DNA of 64,000 nucleotides from positions 1 through 64,000 of the forward strand of contig CANLRB010000019.1 in assembly GCA_947493455.1 (NCBI GenBank). The letters run 5' to 3'. Shown here one piece after another: positions 25,252-34,039 of this stretch (its first letter is position 1; each line of letters starts with the position of its first letter). Made by a program: the position numbers and the translations under genes. The notes beneath the pieces were generated by a model, which was not told the DNA's origin, searched no databases, and saw nothing but the letters and a program-made list of their open reading frames with translations. The stretch comes from an uncultured Pseudoalteromonas sp. Its GTDB lineage: Bacteria > Pseudomonadota > Gammaproteobacteria > Enterobacterales > Alteromonadaceae.

Positions 25252-27204
25252 ATGATAAAGAAAATTCTTATCGCGAATCGCGGAGAAATCGCATGCCGCG
25301 TAATTGCTACCGCTAAGAAAATGGGTATTAAAACGGTAGCTGTATATTCTGATGCAGACGTGAATGCACTCCACGTTAATCAAGCGGATGAAGCCTACAA
25401 TATAGGGCCTGCGCCGAGTAAAGACTCGTATCTACGAAGCGATAAAATTATTGCTGTCGCCACGAAGGCAAACGCAGATGCAATTCATCCGGGTTATGGC
25501 TTTTTGTCGGAAAACGCTGAATTTGCAGCAGAATGTGAAGCTAATGGCATCGAGTTTGTCGGCCCTCCGGGCTCCGCAATTAATGAAATGGGCTCTAAAT
25601 CGCGTTCAAAAGAGCTAATGGCAGGCGCAAATGTACCACTAGTGCCTGGATACTACGGCGAAAATCAAGATCAAGCGTTTTTAAAAGAGGAAGCTGAGAA
25701 AGTAGGCTATCCGGTTTTAATAAAAGCGGCCTTTGGTGGCGGTGGTAAAGGTATGCGCATTGTTAACCAAGCGGATGCATTTATCACCGAACTTGAAGGC
25801 GCTAAACGCGAGGCATTGGCGGGGTTTGGTAATGATAAAGTTCTTATTGAGCGTTATATTGCATCTCCACGCCACGTAGAAGTCCAAATATTCGCAGATA
25901 AACATGGCAACTGTGTTTATTTAGGAGACCGCGACTGTTCATTGCAACGTCGTCACCAAAAAGTAATTGAAGAAGCCCCTGCCCCAGGTTTATCTAATGA
26001 CCTTCGTAAAGAAATGGGTGAAGCGGCGGTACGCTGTGCGAAAGCGATTAACTACGTTGGTGCGGGTACGGTTGAGTTCCTATTGTGCGGCGAAGAGTTT
26101 TTCTTTATGGAAATGAATACGCGTTTGCAGGTAGAGCATCCAGTAACTGAACTTGTTACAGGTCAAGACTTAGTCGCATGGCAGCTCAATGTTGCATCGG
26201 GACAGACATTACCGCTTAGCCAAGAACAAATCGTATTAACCGGTCACGCGCTCGAAGCACGTATTTATGCAGAAACGCCAGCAAATGAGTTTATGCCCTG
26301 TTCAGGTGCAATTACAAAATTAAGTTTTCCGCAGCAATCGACTGATATACGAATCGATACCGGTATTCAAAATGGTTCGGAAATTAGTGCATTTTACGAT
26401 CCGATGATAGCTAAATTGATAGTGTATGGAGAGAACCGACAGAGTGCGTTGTTAAAACTGGCGAATTCTCTTGAAGAGACCTTTATCGCAGGCCTTGATA
26501 CCAATATAGCATTTTTACATCGATTAACGTGTCACGATGGTTTTACTAAAACGCAGCCAAGTACGCATTTCATTGATGATAATATCGTTGCACTAGTTGA
26601 ATACAATGATCAGGTTTGCGATACTGCGAAATTGTTTGCATCAGCAATTTATTTAGACACATTATTGTGCAAAACAAGCGCCTCACCGTGGCAACAAGTA
26701 TCGGGCTTCAGGCTCAATCAAGCACATCAAATTGCGATTCCATTCGTCGATAACGCAATATATGCAAATTCGCTTGATAACGGCTATCAAATTGATCTAG
26801 AGGGGCAAACGCATCACGTTATTGCGCATATTAATGACGATGATGTTACAGCTTATATCGACGGTTGCAAACGAACCGCAAAATACCATCAAGGTGAAGA
26901 TGCAATTTTTGTGTTAGTTGACGCCATTACCTATGAATTTAAATTGACGTCAAAGCATTATGTCAGTGAAGCAAATAATGACGACAACTCACTCTGTGCA
27001 CCACTCAATGGTACCGTCGTAAAACAGCTATTAAATGAAGGCGACCAAGTTAATGAAGGCGACGGCGTTATCATTATTGAGGCAATGAAAATGGAGTATA
27101 CCCTAACCGCTCCATACGCAGGAACGTTAACACAATACTACTTTAATGAGGGCGATCTTGTGTCACATGGCGACTTGCTCGCAAATGTTGAGGAAAGCGA
27201 ATAA
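25252..27204 (+). CDS. liuD: 3-methylcrotonyl-CoA carboxylase, alpha (biotin) subunit
   Basis: Protein of 650 residues with biotin carboxylase at the N-terminus and a biotin carrier domain at the end. Motifs: KKILIANRGEIACRVI, the glycine-rich ATP loop KAAFGGGGKGMRIV, EMNTRLQVEHPVTE, and the biotinyl lysine K613 in EAMKMEY, some 37 residues from the C-terminus as usual. The linker (about 450-580) is the BT domain contacting the beta subunit. It charges biotin with bicarbonate for LiuB. The ATG at 25252 follows AGGAG; upstream in-frame codons overlap liuC. The stop overlaps the start of liuE (TAATG). Confidence 0.95.
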   Translation: MIKKILIANRGEIACRVIATAKKMGIKTVAVYSDADVNALHVNQADEAYNIGPAPSKDSYLRSDKIIAVATKANADAIHPGYGFLSENAEFAAECEANGIEFVGPPGSAINEMGSKSRSKELMAGANVPLVPGYYGENQDQAFLKEEAEKVGYPVLIKAAFGGGGKGMRIVNQADAFITELEGAKREALAGFGNDKVLIERYIASPRHVEVQIFADKHGNCVYLGDRDCSLQRRHQKVIEEAPAPGLSNDLRKEMGEAAVRCAKAINYVGAGTVEFLLCGEEFFFMEMNTRLQVEHPVTELVTGQDLVAWQLNVASGQTLPLSQEQIVLTGHALEARIYAETPANEFMPCSGAITKLSFPQQSTDIRIDTGIQNGSEISAFYDPMIAKLIVYGENRQSALLKLANSLEETFIAGLDTNIAFLHRLTCHDGFTKTQPSTHFIDDNIVALVEYNDQVCDTAKLFASAIYLDTLLCKTSASPWQQVSGFRLNQAHQIAIPFVDNAIYANSLDNGYQIDLEGQTHHVIAHINDDDVTAYIDGCKRTAKYHQGEDAIFVLVDAITYEFKLTSKHYVSEANNDDNSLCAPLNGTVVKQLLNEGDQVNEGDGVIIIEAMKMEYTLTAPYAGTLTQYYFNEGDLVSHGDLLANVEESE

Positions 27205-28097
27205 TGTTTCCTAAAGAAGTTCGTATCGTTGAAGTTGGTGCTCGTGATGGGTTACAAAATGAAAGTTCTGTTTCAACGAATGATAAAGTAACGTTAATCA
27301 ATGGTCTTGTTAAAGCTGGATTAAATTCAATCGAAGCCGGTGCATTTGTATCACCTAAATGGGTACCTCAAATGGCTGATACTAAAGATGTATTGGCACA
27401 ACTTGAGCTTTCGAATGCAAACTTCAGCGTGTTAACGCCAAATTTAAAAGGCGCCGAACTTGCTTTGTCAGCTGGGGTCAAAGAATTTGCCATTTTTACT
27501 GCAGCAAGTGAAGCGTTTACAAAAAAGAACATCAACTGCACGATTGATGAATCGATTGAGCGCTTTGCGCCAATTATGACGCTTGCAAAAGAAAATAATA
27601 TCAAAGTACGTGGTTACGTAAGTTGTGTTATGGGGTGTCCATATCAAGGTGAAGTGGCTATTTCTGAGGTACTTCGTGTAACTAAGGCATTACTTGATAT
27701 GGGCTGCTATGAGGTTAGTTTAGGCGATACCGTTGGTGTAGGTAATGCAGCCTATACGCAACGACTTCTCACTGCCCTTCTAGAATACATTCCGGCTGAC
27801 AAGTTAGCTGTACACTTTCACGATACGTATGGACAAGCTTTAACAAATATCTATGTTGCGCTAAGCCTTGGTATAGCGACCGTTGACAGTGCTGTTGCAG
27901 GTCTTGGCGGCTGCCCGTATGCACAAGGTGCGTCAGGGAATGTTGCCACTGAAGATTTAATCTATTTACTCGACGGACTTGGCATTTACCATGGAGTTGA
28001 TTTAAATAGCGTGATCGAAACAGCGTGGCAAATATCGCGGGCGCTCAATAAAACGCCACAAAGTAAAGTATCGCTCGCGATGCAAGTACACGATTAA
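27204..28097 (+). CDS. liuE: Hydroxymethylglutaryl-CoA lyase
   Basis: Protein of 297 residues, a TIM-barrel enzyme splitting HMG-CoA into acetyl-CoA and acetoacetate. Blocks: [11 protein letters not shown] at the start, with the metal-binding aspartate, [31 protein letters not shown] with the metal-binding histidines, and [19 protein letters not shown] with the active-site cysteine of the mobile loop. The length matches bacterial enzymes. It is translationally coupled to liuD and followed by the CoA-transferase genes that use its acetoacetate product. Confidence 0.95.
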   Translation: MFPKEVRIVEVGARDGLQNESSVSTNDKVTLINGLVKAGLNSIEAGAFVSPKWVPQMADTKDVLAQLELSNANFSVLTPNLKGAELALSAGVKEFAIFTAASEAFTKKNINCTIDESIERFAPIMTLAKENNIKVRGYVSCVMGCPYQGEVAISEVLRVTKALLDMGCYEVSLGDTVGVGNAAYTQRLLTALLEYIPADKLAVHFHDTYGQALTNIYVALSLGIATVDSAVAGLGGCPYAQGASGNVATEDLIYLLDGLGIYHGVDLNSVIETAWQISRALNKTPQSKVSLAMQVHD

Positions 28098-28113
28098 ATT
28101 TAGGAGAGTAAAT

Positions 28114-28812
28114 ATGGCAGGTTTTGACAAAGTCGTAACTAGCTATGAAGAAGCGATGAACGGCCTTAATGATGGCGATACAATTATTGCCGGCGGATTT
28201 GGTCTATGCGGTATTCCCGAAGGACTCATTGCAGAAATTAAACGCAAGCAAACAAAAGAGTTAACGGTTGTATCAAACAACTGTGGCGTCGATGATTTTG
28301 GCCTTGGTGTTTTATTGCACGACAAACAAATTAAAAAGATTATCGCATCCTACGTTGGTGAAAATGCATTGTTCGAGCAGCAATTGCTTGATGGCATTAT
28401 TGATGTCGTATTAACCCCACAAGGAACATTAGCTGAGAAAATGCGTGCCGGTGGTGCTGGCATCCCGGGTTTTTATACTGCAACGGGCTACGGTACGCCA
28501 GTCGCTGAAGGCAAAGAAGTCAAAGAATTTAACGGGCGCCCTTATATTCTCGAAGAATCAATTACCGGTGAATTTGCTATTGTAAAAGCCTGGAAAGCAG
28601 ACCGTTATGGCAATTTAGTATTTAGACACACCGCGATGAACTTTAATCCGATGGCTGCAACTGCCGGTAAAATTACCGTTGCAGAAGTTGAAGAGATTGT
28701 TGAACCTGGTGAATTAAGCCCAAGTGAAATTCATACACCTGGAATATATGTTAATCGCGTAATTAAAGGTGACTTTGAAAAACGCATTGAACGTGTAACA
28801 ACACGAGCTTAG
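28114..28812 (+). CDS. scoA: Succinyl-CoA:3-ketoacid CoA-transferase subunit A
   Basis: Protein of 232 residues, alpha subunit of a family I CoA-transferase. The glycine-rich start [31 protein letters not shown] and [19 protein letters not shown] are typical. With ScoB it moves CoA from succinyl-CoA to acetoacetate, giving acetoacetyl-CoA for the thiolase. The gene follows liuE by 16 bases with AGGAGAG as ribosome site. An acetate/butyrate-type AtoDA transferase is a close relative, but a VATED-type HMG-CoA lyase upstream and the operon context favour succinyl-CoA. Confidence 0.9.
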   Translation: MAGFDKVVTSYEEAMNGLNDGDTIIAGGFGLCGIPEGLIAEIKRKQTKELTVVSNNCGVDDFGLGVLLHDKQIKKIIASYVGENALFEQQLLDGIIDVVLTPQGTLAEKMRAGGAGIPGFYTATGYGTPVAEGKEVKEFNGRPYILEESITGEFAIVKAWKADRYGNLVFRHTAMNFNPMAATAGKITVAEVEEIVEPGELSPSEIHTPGIYVNRVIKGDFEKRIERVTTRA

Positions 28813-28822
28813 GAGAGAAACG

Positions 28823-29482
28823 ATGGCATTATCACGTGAGCAAGTAGCAATGCGCGTAGCGCAAGAGTTACAAGACGGTTATTACGTCAACCTAGGTATT
28901 GGTATTCCTACTCTTGTGGCAAATTACGTACCTGACGGTATGGAAGTCATGTTACAGTCAGAAAACGGCCTTTTAGGCATGGGACCCTACCCGACAGAAG
29001 ACGAAGTTGATGCCGATATGATCAACGCGGGTAAAGAAACCGTTACAGCAGCGACAGGTGCGGCAATTTTTAATAGTGCCGAAAGCTTTGCAATGATCCG
29101 TGGTGGTCATGTAGATTTAACGGTACTTGGCGCATTTGAAGTTGATCAACACGGTAATATCGCATCGTGGATGATCCCAAAGAAGCTAATTAAGGGCATG
29201 GGCGGTGCGATGGACCTCGTAGCCGGTGCAAAAAACATCGTTGTCACCATGACGCATGCGAACAAACACGGCGATTCAAAATTATTAGAATCATGTACGC
29301 TACCGTTAACCGGCGTGAGCTGTGTTAAAAAAATTGTCACTGACTTAGCTGTACTTGAAGTTAAAGACGGTGCATTTCATCTGTTAGAGCGCGCACCAGG
29401 TGTCAGTGTAGATGAAATTATTGAAAAAACAGCGGGTAAATTAATGGTATCAGGTGATATCCCAGAAATGACATTCGCTTAA
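28823..29482 (+). CDS. scoB: Succinyl-CoA:3-ketoacid CoA-transferase subunit B
   Basis: Protein of 219 residues, beta subunit, containing the catalytic glutamate in QSENGLLGMGPYP, to which CoA is bound covalently during the reaction. The start YYVNLGIGIPTLVANYVP and the metal-free core IRGGHVDLTVLGAFEVD are family signatures. It follows scoA by ten bases, with GGAGAG before the ATG, and is the last gene of the liu operon before a good terminator. It has no sign of truncation. Confidence 0.92.
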   Translation: MALSREQVAMRVAQELQDGYYVNLGIGIPTLVANYVPDGMEVMLQSENGLLGMGPYPTEDEVDADMINAGKETVTAATGAAIFNSAESFAMIRGGHVDLTVLGAFEVDQHGNIASWMIPKKLIKGMGGAMDLVAGAKNIVVTMTHANKHGDSKLLESCTLPLTGVSCVKKIVTDLAVLEVKDGAFHLLERAPGVSVDEIIEKTAGKLMVSGDIPEMTFA

Positions 29483-29526
29483 CAGTTCCTCATTCCCAGT
29501 GTTAATTGCACTGAGAACCCAAACAA

Positions 29527-29558
29527 AAACCCTGCTTAGCCGCAGGGTTTTTTCTTTT
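29527..29558 (+). terminator. Terminator of the liu-sco operon
   Basis: AAACCCTGC (29527-29535) pairs perfectly with GCAGGGTTT (29542-29550) and is followed by a T-rich tail. Confidence 0.9.
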
Positions 29559-29618
29559 GATGATTCACTTTGGCTAGGTTTTAGCAATCAATTTGGTAAA
29601 TAATTTATCTAAGCAAGA

Positions 29619-30251
29619 TTAATATATTACCTCAATTTTTGAAGCGATAGCCTGTGCCATTTTTCTATAACCCTTGGCGTTTAAATGCACACCATCTGAT
29701 TTATAATCGTTATCTGCCAATAAGTCACTGAGAATGTCATACTCTAATGGCAAACTAAATTCGTTCGCAAGCTCATGGTATAAGTCGGGCGGCGACAGGC
29801 CAATTCCAAACTCCGGTACTGCAACTAATAAAATAGCGACGTCATGATTTTCTGCGATTTCAATCATTTTCGCGAGATTTTGTTTTAAGTTCGCAAGGGA
29901 TTTACGTCTTAGAATATCGTTGCCACCAAGGCAAATAATCACGAGTGACGGAGAATGTAATATCAATTCATTTTCTAAACGAGCTAATCCTTGTGAACTT
30001 GTCTGCCCCGAAATGCCAGAGTTAATCACCTCCAGATTAAGTAATTCACTAAGCTGTGCCGGATAGCTTTGCTCAGGCTTTGCGCCGACGCCATACGTTA
30101 AACTATCACCAAAAGCTAAAATAGATGCATTTTGTTGTATTTTAACCGTTGCACTTGATTTGTTATCGCTGCCAATAAAAACAATAAAAAGTATGGTTAC
30201 AAAAATTAAATATAACGCGCGATTGTGCAAAGGTTTTACCTTTAAGAACAA
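29619..30251 (-). CDS. SGNH/GDSL hydrolase, TesA-like arylesterase
   Basis: Protein of 210 residues with an N-terminal hydrophobic segment (LYLIFVTILFIVFIG) that is a signal peptide or membrane anchor. The SGNH blocks are complete: FGDSLTYGVGAKPEQSYP with the nucleophilic serine, the oxyanion glycine in NSGISGQTS, GGNDILR with the asparagine, and SDGVHLNAKGY with the aspartate and histidine. Relatives include E. coli TesA, a periplasmic thioesterase/lysophospholipase and arylesterase. Its start overlaps the end of the preceding lipoprotein gene by ten bases, so the two are cotranscribed. Substrate is not determined. Confidence 0.85.
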   Translation of the reverse strand: MFLKVKPLHNRALYLIFVTILFIVFIGSDNKSSATVKIQQNASILAFGDSLTYGVGAKPEQSYPAQLSELLNLEVINSGISGQTSSQGLARLENELILHSPSLVIICLGGNDILRRKSLANLKQNLAKMIEIAENHDVAILLVAVPEFGIGLSPPDLYHELANEFSLPLEYDILSDLLADNDYKSDGVHLNAKGYRKMAQAIASKIEVIY

Positions 30252-30544
30252 TTGTTAAAATTGTAGCGACTCTCTTGTTGTTTAAGTTGAGCAAAGTTAG
30301 TTGCACTACCACCAATGTTTTTAACTTCATCATCAATCCGATTTAACATAGCTCGGGCGGAGCCAACTGATGCGACTTTTGCGTTATTACGATTGTGCAA
30401 ACAATATTCATTAAACTCTTTTTTTCTTTTCGGTTCTAAGTCATTGTCTGATCTGTCAGTGCTAAAATTACCACTGACTATACACCCCGCTAAAACCCAA
30501 GTAGTTAGACAAAGTATGCCTATTTGGACCACATTTTTAATCAC
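30242..30544 (-). CDS. Small predicted lipoprotein
   Basis: Protein of 100 residues with a lipoprotein signal peptide ending in the lipobox LAGC (cysteine 21), followed by serine and glycine, so it should be acylated and kept in the outer membrane or periplasm. The mature part is charged, contains two further cysteines (48 and 99) that might form a disulphide, and a helical segment (about 60-90). I do not recognise the family. It overlaps the TesA-like gene by ten bases, suggesting a two-gene unit, but no functional link is known. Confidence 0.65.
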   Translation of the reverse strand: MIKNVVQIGILCLTTWVLAGCIVSGNFSTDRSDNDLEPKRKKEFNEYCLHNRNNAKVASVGSARAMLNRIDDEVKNIGGSATNFAQLKQQESRYNFNNCS

Positions 30545-30755
30545 CGCACTCTCCTTTTCTAAAATTACATTACCCTAACTGCCCTAATTTTCAACAAATA
30601 AAATTTACCTATAATGGTGACATTTAAGTTTACATAATGTATACAATATATTGCATTTTTGTTAATTGAAAATAATGTAGCAAATTTAGTCTTTAGTATA
30701 GAAGACAAGAAGTCCCCAATACTTGCTGCTTTAAATATCAAATTTGCATTGAGTC

Positions 30756-30773
30756 TACGTATTTAAATACGTA
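30756..30773. promoter_or_regulatory. 18-bp perfect palindrome upstream of the subtilase gene
   Basis: TACGTATTTAAATACGTA is self-complementary over its whole length and ends 30 bases before the subtilase ATG. Such a site next to the promoter is a likely operator for a dimeric regulator, for instance of TetR or MarR type. The regulator is not identified. Confidence 0.55.
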
Positions 30774-30803
30774 CTGATATAACAACTTTAAAGGATTATA
30801 ATT

Positions 30804-33320
30804 ATGACAATCAGTAAACGTTTGTCAGCACTCGGTTTCTTATCAATTGGGTTGATGGCACCGACTGTGATTGCAAACGAAAACAATACAACACGTCTAA
30901 TAATAAAACAAAACGAGTCTGCACCATACGAAATCTCAAGTGAGCAATTAAGTTCAGACTTAAAGACACTTTCCGGAATTACCGGAAGTAAAACCAAAAA
31001 AATTAAAACGATGTGGGACGGACGAAGTGTCATTAAGTTCGGGCGCAAGTTGTCGAGTAAGGAAATTAACAATGTAATTGAGCAGCTAGAGGCAAATCCC
31101 GATATTACACATGTCGAAGTTGATAGGCTGATGTACCCTACCCTTACACCTAATGATCCGCGTTATAGTGAACAATGGCATTACCAAAACTCGAGTTCGG
31201 GAATAAGCGCTGATCTCGCTTGGAATTTGACGACAGGATCAGGTGTACGTGTTGCAGTACTTGATACCGGTATTGTTTATCACTCTGACCTGAGCGCGAA
31301 CATTGTTGGCGGCTATGATTTTGTATCAGATCCGTCTATGGCGCGCGATGGCGATGGCCGAGATAGTGACGCCTCTGATCCAGGCGACTCGTACAACGGT
31401 GGGGGTAGTTCGTGGCATGGAACACATGTTGCCGGAACAATCGCGGCAGTAACTAATAATGGCTATGGTGTCGCAGGAGTTGCATATGAGGCAAAAATCG
31501 TACCGGTACGGGTTTTAGGTGCCGGTGGTGGCTACGCGTCAGATATAGCGGATGGTATCGTATGGGCCGCAGGCGGTTATGTTCCTGGCGTTCCGACTAA
31601 CAGTTACCCTGCACAGGTCATTAATATGAGTTTAGGCGGCAGTGGAGCCTGTGGCTATACCTATCAAAATGCAATAAATCAGGCCGTTAGCCTTGGTTCA
31701 ACCATTGTTGTTGCTGCAGGAAATTCTGCCATCGATGTATCTGGCGCAACGCCTGCTAACTGTGACAATGTGATAAGTGTTGCAGCAACAAATTCTTCAG
31801 GTAGCCGTGCTTCATTTTCGAATTACGGATCGCTCGTAGATATCGCCGCGCCAGGCGTTAATATTTTATCGACACATAATACAGGCTATTCATACCCAGG
31901 TAGCGACTCATATTCTTATATGTCAGGTACAAGTATGGCAGCGCCGCATGTTGCGAGCGTCGCTGCGTTAATGATTTCATCAGGTAGTGCAACGTCGCCT
32001 TCTGCAATTGAATCAAAAATTAAAAACACAGCAAAGTCATTTCCTGGAAACTGCTATGGCTGTGGCTATGGCATTATTGATGCAAGTAACGCTGTTGGCG
32101 GCTCAAGCCAAAATCAATCGCCAATCGTAAACGTTAACGGACCTTATTCAGGTAGCGTTTCGACAACAATTAATTTCTCCAGTGAGGGGAGTTACGACCC
32201 AGATGGAAGCATAACCCAATATTTTTGGGAATTTGGCGATGGTAATACGAGTACTATGGCAAACCCAAGTCACGTATATGCTCAGGGGGGAAATTACACA
32301 GTGACTTTAACTGTTACTGACAACCAAGGAAAAACAGCGTTAAGTTCTACCTATGCATCTATCTCGCAAAGTGGCGGCAATAATAACCTGGAAAATGGTG
32401 TACCAATTTCTGGGCTTAGTGCATCGACTGGTCAAACATTAACGTATACGCTGGACGTTCCAAGTGGTGCGTCTAACCTAAATATAAACACGTCTGGCGG
32501 TTCCGGTGATTCTGATCTTTATGTTCGATTTGGCGCTACGCCAACGAGTTCTCAATATGACTGCCGACCTTATGCCGGTGGGAACAATGAAAGCTGTGAC
32601 TTTCAATCACCCAGCGCTGGTATCTGGTATGTCAGTGTTTATGCGTACTCTGGGTTTACTAACGTGACGCTTGAAGCGAGTTTTACAACGAGCGGCACAA
32701 ACCCAAATGTACCGCCTGTAGCTGAAGTCGGTGGCCCCTACTCCGGCGATATAGAGCAAATAATTCGCTTTAGTGGCAGCAACTCCTACGATCCTGATGG
32801 TCAAATTACAACCTATAGTTGGAATTTTGGAGATGGTTCAAGTTCTAGTCAATCAAACCCTTGGCACAGTTACACGGCAAGTGGCGAGTATACAGTAACG
32901 CTGACTGTAACCGATAACGAGGGCTCCACAGCGATGGCGTCTACAATCGCAACAATAGGGGGTGGTTCAACCCAACCTGGTGGCCTTATTGATTCTTGTT
33001 TGAGCCAAGCACCACAAGACTATATTGACCTACCAGATCAATCTCCGATTTGTGTGACTACTAGTGGCGGCGATGACTTGTATTTCTATTTCTATAATGA
33101 TGGCATGACATCAGCGATAATTAGAACCGAACACGGTTCAGGAAATGGCGATATTTATTACAGTAATTCAACATGGCCTACGACAAGCAACTACATGATG
33201 AGTTCAACACAATCTGGAAATACTGAAAATATAAATGTTACGAATTTAACATCAGGTTGGCATTATATTTTAGTGAGAGGCGATCATTCAGGGCTCACCA
33301 TTCAGCTCGACTTACAATAA
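30804..33320 (+). CDS. Secreted subtilisin-like serine protease (S8) with PKD and PPC domains
   Basis: Protein of 838 residues for export. Order of parts: signal peptide (1-24, cleavage after VIA), I9-type propeptide (about 28-112), S8 catalytic domain (about 130-430) with D154 in VLDTGIV, H205 in HGTHVAGT and S377 in GTSMAAPHVA, a PKD domain (about 445-525), a PPC (pre-peptidase C) domain (about 530-630), a second PKD domain (about 640-725) and a C-terminal PPC-like domain (about 730-838). Such extracellular proteases of marine bacteria degrade particulate protein; PKD domains help bind insoluble substrate and PPC domains are often trimmed during secretion. AAAGGA precedes the ATG. It is a single-gene unit with its own terminator. 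Confidence 0.93.
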   Translation: MTISKRLSALGFLSIGLMAPTVIANENNTTRLIIKQNESAPYEISSEQLSSDLKTLSGITGSKTKKIKTMWDGRSVIKFGRKLSSKEINNVIEQLEANPDITHVEVDRLMYPTLTPNDPRYSEQWHYQNSSSGISADLAWNLTTGSGVRVAVLDTGIVYHSDLSANIVGGYDFVSDPSMARDGDGRDSDASDPGDSYNGGGSSWHGTHVAGTIAAVTNNGYGVAGVAYEAKIVPVRVLGAGGGYASDIADGIVWAAGGYVPGVPTNSYPAQVINMSLGGSGACGYTYQNAINQAVSLGSTIVVAAGNSAIDVSGATPANCDNVISVAATNSSGSRASFSNYGSLVDIAAPGVNILSTHNTGYSYPGSDSYSYMSGTSMAAPHVASVAALMISSGSATSPSAIESKIKNTAKSFPGNCYGCGYGIIDASNAVGGSSQNQSPIVNVNGPYSGSVSTTINFSSEGSYDPDGSITQYFWEFGDGNTSTMANPSHVYAQGGNYTVTLTVTDNQGKTALSSTYASISQSGGNNNLENGVPISGLSASTGQTLTYTLDVPSGASNLNINTSGGSGDSDLYVRFGATPTSSQYDCRPYAGGNNESCDFQSPSAGIWYVSVYAYSGFTNVTLEASFTTSGTNPNVPPVAEVGGPYSGDIEQIIRFSGSNSYDPDGQITTYSWNFGDGSSSSQSNPWHSYTASGEYTVTLTVTDNEGSTAMASTIATIGGGSTQPGGLIDSCLSQAPQDYIDLPDQSPICVTTSGGDDLYFYFYNDGMTSAIIRTEHGSGNGDIYYSNSTWPTTSNYMMSSTQSGNTENINVTNLTSGWHYILVRGDHSGLTIQLDLQ

Positions 33321-33332
33321 TCAACACACCCT

Positions 33333-33359
33333 AGGCTGACGTATGTCAGCCTTTTTATT
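33333..33359 (+). terminator. Terminator of the subtilase gene
   Basis: AGGCTGAC (33333-33340) pairs perfectly with GTCAGCCT (33345-33352) and is followed by TTTTATTTT. The convergent yaeQ stop lies in the T-run. Confidence 0.88.
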
Positions 33360-33882
33360 TTGTTAGGAATACAAGATCCGATTGTATAAAATGTTCAGCC
33401 ACAGTGACTGAAATTCGGTTATGCTCAATGACCACATTCCAGCTTAATTTAATTGCCAACAGCGAGATCAGTTTTTCGATAAACTCATTGTTCAATGCGA
33501 CGACATAAAACTTTTTATTTTGACGTATTTTTTGTGGTAACTCGTCAAACCAATTATGCTCTTTAATTGTAACCACTTTTACTTTGTCAGCCCGATGAAG
33601 CGCTCGCGTTATCTTCTTTAAACTGGGCCATCCGACGTCGCACCAAAGTATAACGTCATCAAATTCGTTTTTAATATATAGATCTGGTTGTAACTGATCG
33701 TGAGCAACATTCAATTCGCATTTTTCGTCCTGAATTAAGCAAAACGCAAGCATACGCAAGACGAAATGTGCGCTACTTTCCTTATCACTTAATGCTACAC
33801 GCATATCAGAATGCCGATACCGTTTATGATAGATATCAGCGACATCAATATGGGTGCGATACAAAATACCTTTGTCAGTCAT
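33355..33882 (-). CDS. yaeQ: YaeQ-family protein
   Basis: Protein of 175 residues, the usual length of YaeQ. The layout agrees: ILYRTHIDVADI near the N-terminus, HFVLRMLAFCLIQDE in the place of the family's MLRLLAW block, then the acidic QPDLYIKN and the strand VILWCDVGWPSLKKITRALHRADKV, corresponding to LWIELGLPDERRIKKAC of E. coli. The fold is related to PD-(D/E)XK nucleases; the E. coli protein is linked to transcript elongation but its activity is unclear. It shows lower similarity than core genes nearby. It is monocistronic and faces the subtilase gene. Confidence 0.78.
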   Translation of the reverse strand: MTDKGILYRTHIDVADIYHKRYRHSDMRVALSDKESSAHFVLRMLAFCLIQDEKCELNVAHDQLQPDLYIKNEFDDVILWCDVGWPSLKKITRALHRADKVKVVTIKEHNWFDELPQKIRQNKKFYVVALNNEFIEKLISLLAIKLSWNVVIEHNRISVTVAEHFIQSDLVFLTK

Positions 33883-33956
33883 AGCGGTTCGTTGCTAATT
33901 GCGTCAGCCTAATTTTAGTCAATAATTATCACTTTATCAGAAAAAATATCGGCCTA

Positions 33957-33974
33957 GAAATGTTACAACATATC
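33957..33974 (+). promoter_or_regulatory. Zur-like box upstream of the TonB-dependent receptor
   Basis: GAAATGTTACAACATATC has the core ATGTT-AC-AACAT, one base away from the ATGTTATAACAT palindrome known for the zinc repressor Zur. It lies 66 bases before the receptor ATG. It suggests that the receptor is induced when zinc is scarce. Confidence 0.55.
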
Positions 33975-34039
33975 AAAGCTTGATTAGCATTGTACGGTGG
34001 TGATATATTATTACATAACAACTTTAGATGGGAAAAATC

